A stretch of 64,000 nt of DNA from Panorpa germanica (taxonomy: Eukaryota > Arthropoda > Insecta > Mecoptera > Panorpidae). The stretch covers positions 14,953,807-15,017,806 of the forward strand of contig OY783206.1 of NCBI GenBank assembly GCA_963678705.1, written 5' to 3'. The position numbers were made by a program, and so were the translations under genes. Shown in pieces: positions 60,128 through 64,000 of this stretch. The number at the start of each line of letters is the position of its first letter. Position 1 is the stretch's first letter. The notes below the pieces were generated by a model. It saw only the letters and a program-made list of their open reading frames with translations, was not told where the DNA came from and did no database searches.

Positions 60128-60424
60128 CCCAGTAAACATTTGCTGAAATAGAATGGCCTGGTGAAGTTCGAGTCACTCGTACATTTCAAGTCTAACGTTT
60201 TACAAGTTGGAGCAACACACAGAAAATCAATTTTAGTTTAAATTAATTCCCTACCTCTCACAGGAGTCGCTTTTATTCAACAGTGAGCAGTCGTTGCGCC
60301 GGTTGTAGCTCATAAAAGAGACATTCCCTAAGAACGACTGAATAGAAAACAAACGCGTTCCAGACAAAAAACTCATGAAAAGTAAAAGAAATGAAATAGA
60401 ATTTACTACAAAATGTTCACTGGG
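60128..60424 (+). mobile_element. CCCAGTAAACA-family MITE, long variant
   Basis: CCCAGTAAACATTTGCTGAA to CAAAATGTTCACTGGG, 297 bases. The ends belong to the family, but the interior (ACGTTTTACAAGTTGGAGCA, TTAATTCCCTACCTCTCACA) matches only the truncated variant at 35.0 kb, so it is a separate subfamily. Confidence 0.68.
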
Positions 60425-62364
60425 TAGGGCGTATCTCACACTGCAACCGACTATAAACTTGCGAAGGCTTATTGAGTAGGAGTGTATTCGAGTTGTTGTG
60501 CATTAGTACACTTTACCATGACATGAAACGATTCATCTCATCTTCTTTAAAATTAATTAATACACGACTACAATTAAGGAGGTACAGGACGTACCGTCAA
60601 TGCAAAAAGTTTATCTCTCGGTAATACGAAATGCAAAATACGAAGTACATGAGGGACGAGCAAATATTGGGACTGTATCTTTGAAAATGAATTTTTCAAT
60701 TCCCTATTAAACTGCTTTTTGCTTGTTAAAATGATTTTTTTATGCATATAATAGTTAAATAAATGAAAAATTACCTATAATTAATATCAAATTTATATTA
60801 ATTAAATTTAAATTCAAATTAAATATTTTGAAAAAGGAATAAATTTGGCAACGCTGTAAATTTACGTGTGTTGACGCATGCGTGATTTGGTTCTTTGACA
60901 AATAAATTGTTATATTTTATAAAATATTTATTCCGATTTTGAATTTCCCGCTCAAATTTGGATTTGCACCGTTGCCGGCTTATAACCTACACTTACTGTT
61001 TCTTACTGGTTTTATTTAAATATTTTCGTATATAGGTATCCTTTTGATAATTTTCTTTTTGCAATAGTTACAGAAAAGATTATTTTATATACACCTAGTT
61101 TTTGAAAGCCGCGTAACCATTTTTTTTATAGTTAAAAGTTATATTATGTGGTGAAATTGAGCTAAAAATTATGATTTGTATGGAAAATGACTATTTTTAA
61201 TCATGTATAAAAAGAAAACTAGGAACCCTAGATCTCTAAAATTTTGAGACAGCATGTATTTTAACTATTTGTATCGACCCTTCAACGTTTTCATTATCTA
61301 CGTTAACGTCCTATACCTCCTTAACTGAAATTATTAGGTTCACAGGATTCTAGATTTCTTGAATAAACTATTTGAGATTAATACAAATGAATGAACAGAG
61401 CAAACTGCAAGAAACGAACCAAAAGTCGGACATGGAATCAAGCCTATCTCCGCTACTGACGATACATATAATAAGTGACTCTTTATAGAAATAATACTAA
61501 ATCACTTTGCCACGCCGCATTCGCTGCCTGCGTTGCTGACATATGCGCGCATACATGTAATCAGTTCCGTGCTGATAAGTGGACGCCTACCTCGCATTGA
61601 GTCTTTCTTATGATAACAATAATAAAACTCGCTGATTATCATGCTGTCTCTTTCTGCACAATAGATCGCAGGATGAACAACCGTAAAAAAGTGAGACAAC
61701 AAATATTTATCTCATATAGCTAACCTCGTATAGCAAAATCTTTAAAGAATTCAAGTAATTTTATCTTTTAATTATTTTTGTTTCTAAAAAAAAATATTCA
61801 GCAAAGTAAGAACAGCAACATCATGTTGCTTATCAATTTCTCGGTAAGATAGCAATTTCTGCTCCTGGTGTAAATCTTAAATACAGGAGAATAGTGAAAC
61901 TAAATGAAGTAATAACAATGACCTTACTTTAAGATAATTAAAAGTAATTACCTGATTAAAATAATGAGAGGCTATTAATGTTTCAATAACAAACTTGCAA
62001 AGCACAAATAAACATGATCTTTAGTACTGGTACCAGGAAATTATTACCGGATTTTATTAAAAAAATTAATGTGAATCTAAGATCTACTCTAAGACAGTCT
62101 TTACGACAGTAATTAGAGAAAATGTGTCATGAACTGTATGTGCAACATATTTCATGAAAATAACCTTTTTAGTTTGTTAGAAACGTGATGGCAGAGTAGT
62201 TGGAAGAATTGAGGCGTTGATGCAATGTTACTGTATCTTCGAATTACATTTCCTGAAGCAGGACTTTATATACTATCGATTGTTGTTTCGTTATTACTTA
62301 TTAACCACCTCGTAAAAAAATTCAATTCCATTCGAAATCATTTTTATTAAAATTTATTAATTTT
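60425..62364. other. Intron sequence, no recognised feature
   Basis: AT-rich, with no coding signature on either strand. A minus-strand frame at 61702-61502 is anonymous. Confidence 0.5.
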
Positions 62365-62534
62365 TGTCATGAATACAGTTTACTTTCTTACAGTCGTTCT
62401 TATAAAATGTCACTATTATGTGCTTTAAATGGCGAAACCGCTTCACCTGTCAGAATTTAAACGTCGAAAAACTTGATGTTGGAAACTGATAGAAACTTTA
62501 CAAAGTGTGACATTTCACCAAATTGTATATTGGG
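62365..62534 (+). mobile_element. Diverged CCCAGTAAACA-family MITE
   Basis: AATACAGTTTACTTTCTTAC, CAGTCGTTCTTATAAAATGT, CCGCTTCACCTGTCAGAAT and TTTCACCAAATTGTATATTG then GGC follow the order of the 35.7-kb copy with many changes and a deletion near the left. Confidence 0.55.
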
Positions 62535-63225
62535 CAGTTCACATATGTGAGACTTCAACACCATAAAATAAAAACTAAACTACCCGCTAAACACAGTTAT
62601 TAAGGGTTTATATCAAACAGAAAACTTTACTCTTTGTATAAAACTTTTTACGTTAATATAAGATCAAATTACATTAAATAATTTTCTTTGTTATACATTT
62701 AACGTTTTCTGAATTAGCAAGACGTTTGTTATATTGTTACTACATCATCCGTAAAACATTTTATTGTATTTTAAATTTATTTAATGATATTGTAAAAAAA
62801 TTGGTTAAATTTCGGTAAATAATAAAATGTTACGTTAGATAAAAAATATTACGTTAAATAATATCGATGTCGATATATCGATAATGTGTTTAGCGGAAAT
62901 GAACTAACGTCTCAATACCATAAAAACTGCCGACACAGTAGAAGATCATCGATCACAGACGAACGTTAAGTTTCAAAAACATACCAATAAGGTCCTGACA
63001 GCCAATTTTTAATTTTAATAAATTTACATGTGTTGTTTTTTTTTTATTTTCAAATAATTTAATAATTCTTTTATTTTATATTTGTTTAAAAATTGATATT
63101 TTCCGATATTGTTGATATCACAAAAATATTGAAATACTCAGATCGCTGCCTAATAAGTTTACAATTATATTTTACATATTATCGAATAACGGAAGCCTTG
63201 CAAAGCAGTTAAAATATAAAATTTG
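62535..63225. other. Intron sequence just inside the distal first exon
   Basis: AT-rich. TATCGATA at 62876-62883, with ATATCGATGTCG just before it, matches the DREF (DRE) core known from insect promoters. At about 540 bases downstream of the distal donor it could be regulatory or chance. Confidence 0.4.
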
Positions 63226-63291
63226 ATCCGGGACTCAAACGCGAACACTCTGCAGTCTGGACTAATGCCCAACCGTCTCGACCACTTTGCC
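63226..63291 (-). repeat. tRNA-like sequence, probable SINE head
   Basis: On the minus strand GGCAAAGTGGTCGAGACGGT has a good RNA polymerase III A-box (TGGTCGAGACGG), and CGCGTTTGAGTCCC gives a B-box at normal spacing. The T-stem and anticodon stem do not pair, so it is not a functional tRNA. It is more likely the tRNA-derived head of an old SINE or a tRNA pseudogene. Confidence 0.5.
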
Positions 63292-63425
63292 ATTTTATTG
63301 AATTAAATAAAATTAATGAAATTAAAAAATGAAAATGAGGAGTTTGTCATAGTAATTGTAGTCACATTATAAGTCCGAAAAAGTTGATTTCGTTAGAAAA
63401 ATGTAAATAAATGTGTTTATCTCAC

Positions 63426-63570
63426 CGTAACGTTTAGCGTCAAGTGGCAGCGCCAGGTAGCGGCTAGTGGCTAGCGGCAGCAGTAGCGACACGCGGAAGT
63501 TCGCGCCAATCGGCTTGGTAGCCGGAGCTTCATACACTAACGATTTATATTTCAAATCGCCTGGTCTCAT
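63426..63570 (-). CDS. SLC17 gene, distal alternative first coding exon (isoform C N-terminus)
   Basis: ATG at 63570-63568, forty-eight codons plus one base, then TACG|GTGAGA, a strong donor in phase 1 that fits exon 2. The peptide starts MRPGDLKYKSLVYEAPATKP and continues through FRVSLLLPLATSRYLALPLD to AKRY. It is longer and more hydrophobic than the other two tails, and would give a 535-residue protein. The exon is clearly GC-richer than its surroundings, with many GCG/CGC codons, typical of a first exon in a promoter-proximal CpG patch. The intron to exon 2 would be about 56 kb. No other ATG lies upstream in frame within the patch. Confidence 0.68.
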
Positions 63571-64000
63571 AGTGGACCTTATCACGTGCAATGACGTCAA
63601 GAAAAACAAGAATTAACACACCGCGGAAATGTGGGGGAAATGCGGAGAATCGAGGGGAAATAAAGATCAAGAGATAAACGAAGATGGCGCGTGATAAAAT
63701 TTAAAAAAAAACAGGTCATTTTTTATGCAGGGATGTATTGCAAACATTATAATTAATAATTAAGTATTTTATTATTGTTTCAATAAGAAAGTGATCTTTG
63801 TAGAATAGAAGAATAGTTCCTAGAAAGTCTTTCGTATTTGTTGTTATCTTTAGAGTGTGCGTATTTGTGTGTTACAGCCGTCCTAAGAATTATTTGCGCA
63901 AGTTATAAATAGCCACTTCATGAAAACAATGGCAAAGATTCTTTGGTTCATTGTTGTGCATGAGGACACACTTGATGATTCATTTTCTGGTGAAACACTT
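63571..64000. promoter_or_regulatory. Candidate promoter region upstream of the distal first exon; possible divergent transcription
   Basis: 63590-63690 holds CACGTG-like and GC-containing sequence (TTATCACGTGCAATGACGTC, CACACCGCGGAAATG, AAGATGGCGCGTGA). TGACGTCA-like and GATGGCG motifs are typical of insect and animal core promoter regions. Further right is TATAAATA (63904-63911) and a plus-strand ATG at 63920. Nothing here proves a start site. Confidence 0.3.
63920..64000 (+). CDS. Weak candidate: plus-strand frame open to the right edge
   Basis: ATG at 63920 opens 27 codons that run off the window (MKTMAKILWFIVVHEDTLDD then SFSGETL); a second ATG is at 63929. The N-terminus is mildly hydrophobic. 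It lies 350 bases from the distal SLC17 exon on the opposite strand, so a divergent neighbour is conceivable. However, the TATA-like box at 63904 is too close to the ATG to serve it, and so short a frame is expected by chance. Confidence 0.18.
   Translation, partial: MKTMAKILWFIVVHEDTLDDSFSGETL

Noticed and set aside
63226-63291. Functional tRNA gene
   Set aside because: The promoter boxes are present, but the anticodon and T stems do not pair and the acceptor stem does not close, so a SINE or pseudogene is the better call.
63904-63911. TATAAATA as a promoter for the plus-strand frame at 63920
   Set aside because: Insect transcription starts about 25-30 bases past a TATA box, which would fall after both candidate ATGs.
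1-64000. CRISPR array, rRNA cluster, integron or prokaryotic defence system
   Set aside because: No evenly spaced direct repeats with unique spacers, no rRNA signatures, and the genes are intron-split; this is eukaryotic nuclear DNA.

Overview
This is AT-rich (roughly two thirds A+T) eukaryotic chromosome sequence, almost certainly from an insect and plausibly from Lepidoptera. The supporting signs are intron-split genes with GT-AG junctions, a Picot/sialin-like SLC17 transporter, and a dense set of class II relics (piggyBac-like, several hAT-like families, MITEs) with Jockey-clade LINE fragments. The lepidopteran assignment is an inference. There are no operons, rRNAs, CRISPR arrays or other prokaryotic features. 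Most short open frames are chance or antisense readings.

Three coding units can be supported. (1) At the left edge, minus strand, a 545-codon uninterrupted frame runs from an ATG at 1637 out of the window. It encodes an acidic, Ser/Thr/Glu/Asn-rich, probably disordered protein that I cannot name. (2) About 3.1 kb upstream of that ATG, also on the minus strand, lies an SLC17-family major facilitator. Nine shared exons (7391 down to 4771) join in frame with every phase consistent. Three separate first coding exons (14865-14955, 51251-51323, 63426-63570) all end in a phase-1 GT donor and all fit the phase-1 acceptor at 7391. This predicts 517-, 511- and 535-residue proteins that differ only at the N-terminus, so the transcription unit covers about 59 kb and most of the window is its intron 1. 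(3) At the right edge a plus-strand frame from 63920 stays open to the end; it is only a weak candidate.

The intron is a graveyard of mobile DNA. Elements with clear boundaries are: a piggyBac-like element with TTAA on both sides (16699-17558) and a shorter relative (24492-25001); a Buster/SPIN-type hAT relic with a perfect 8-bp duplication (22216-23314); a hairpin MITE with a perfect 8-bp duplication (27250-27640) and a sister copy (19561-19832); and a CAGAGATGTGC-ended hAT-type MITE with a perfect 8-bp duplication (46661-47275) that carries a nested fragment. Two multi-copy MITE families recur: one with ATGGGCTTGTGTCC ends (10.8, 27.7, 28.3, 45.5, 52.1, 53.9, 54.9 and 58.2 kb) and one with CCCAGTAAACA ends (10.4, 35.0, 35.7, 43.3, 54.7, 60.1 and 62.4 kb). 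Jockey-clade reverse-transcriptase pieces lie at 17.8-18.7, 21.4-21.6 and 30.4-30.9 kb, and another hAT transposase tail at 56.9-57.1 kb.

The most interesting biology is the three-promoter structure of the SLC17 gene. Oppositely oriented MITE copies in the two distal introns are a second point, since they could fold in the pre-mRNA of the long isoforms.
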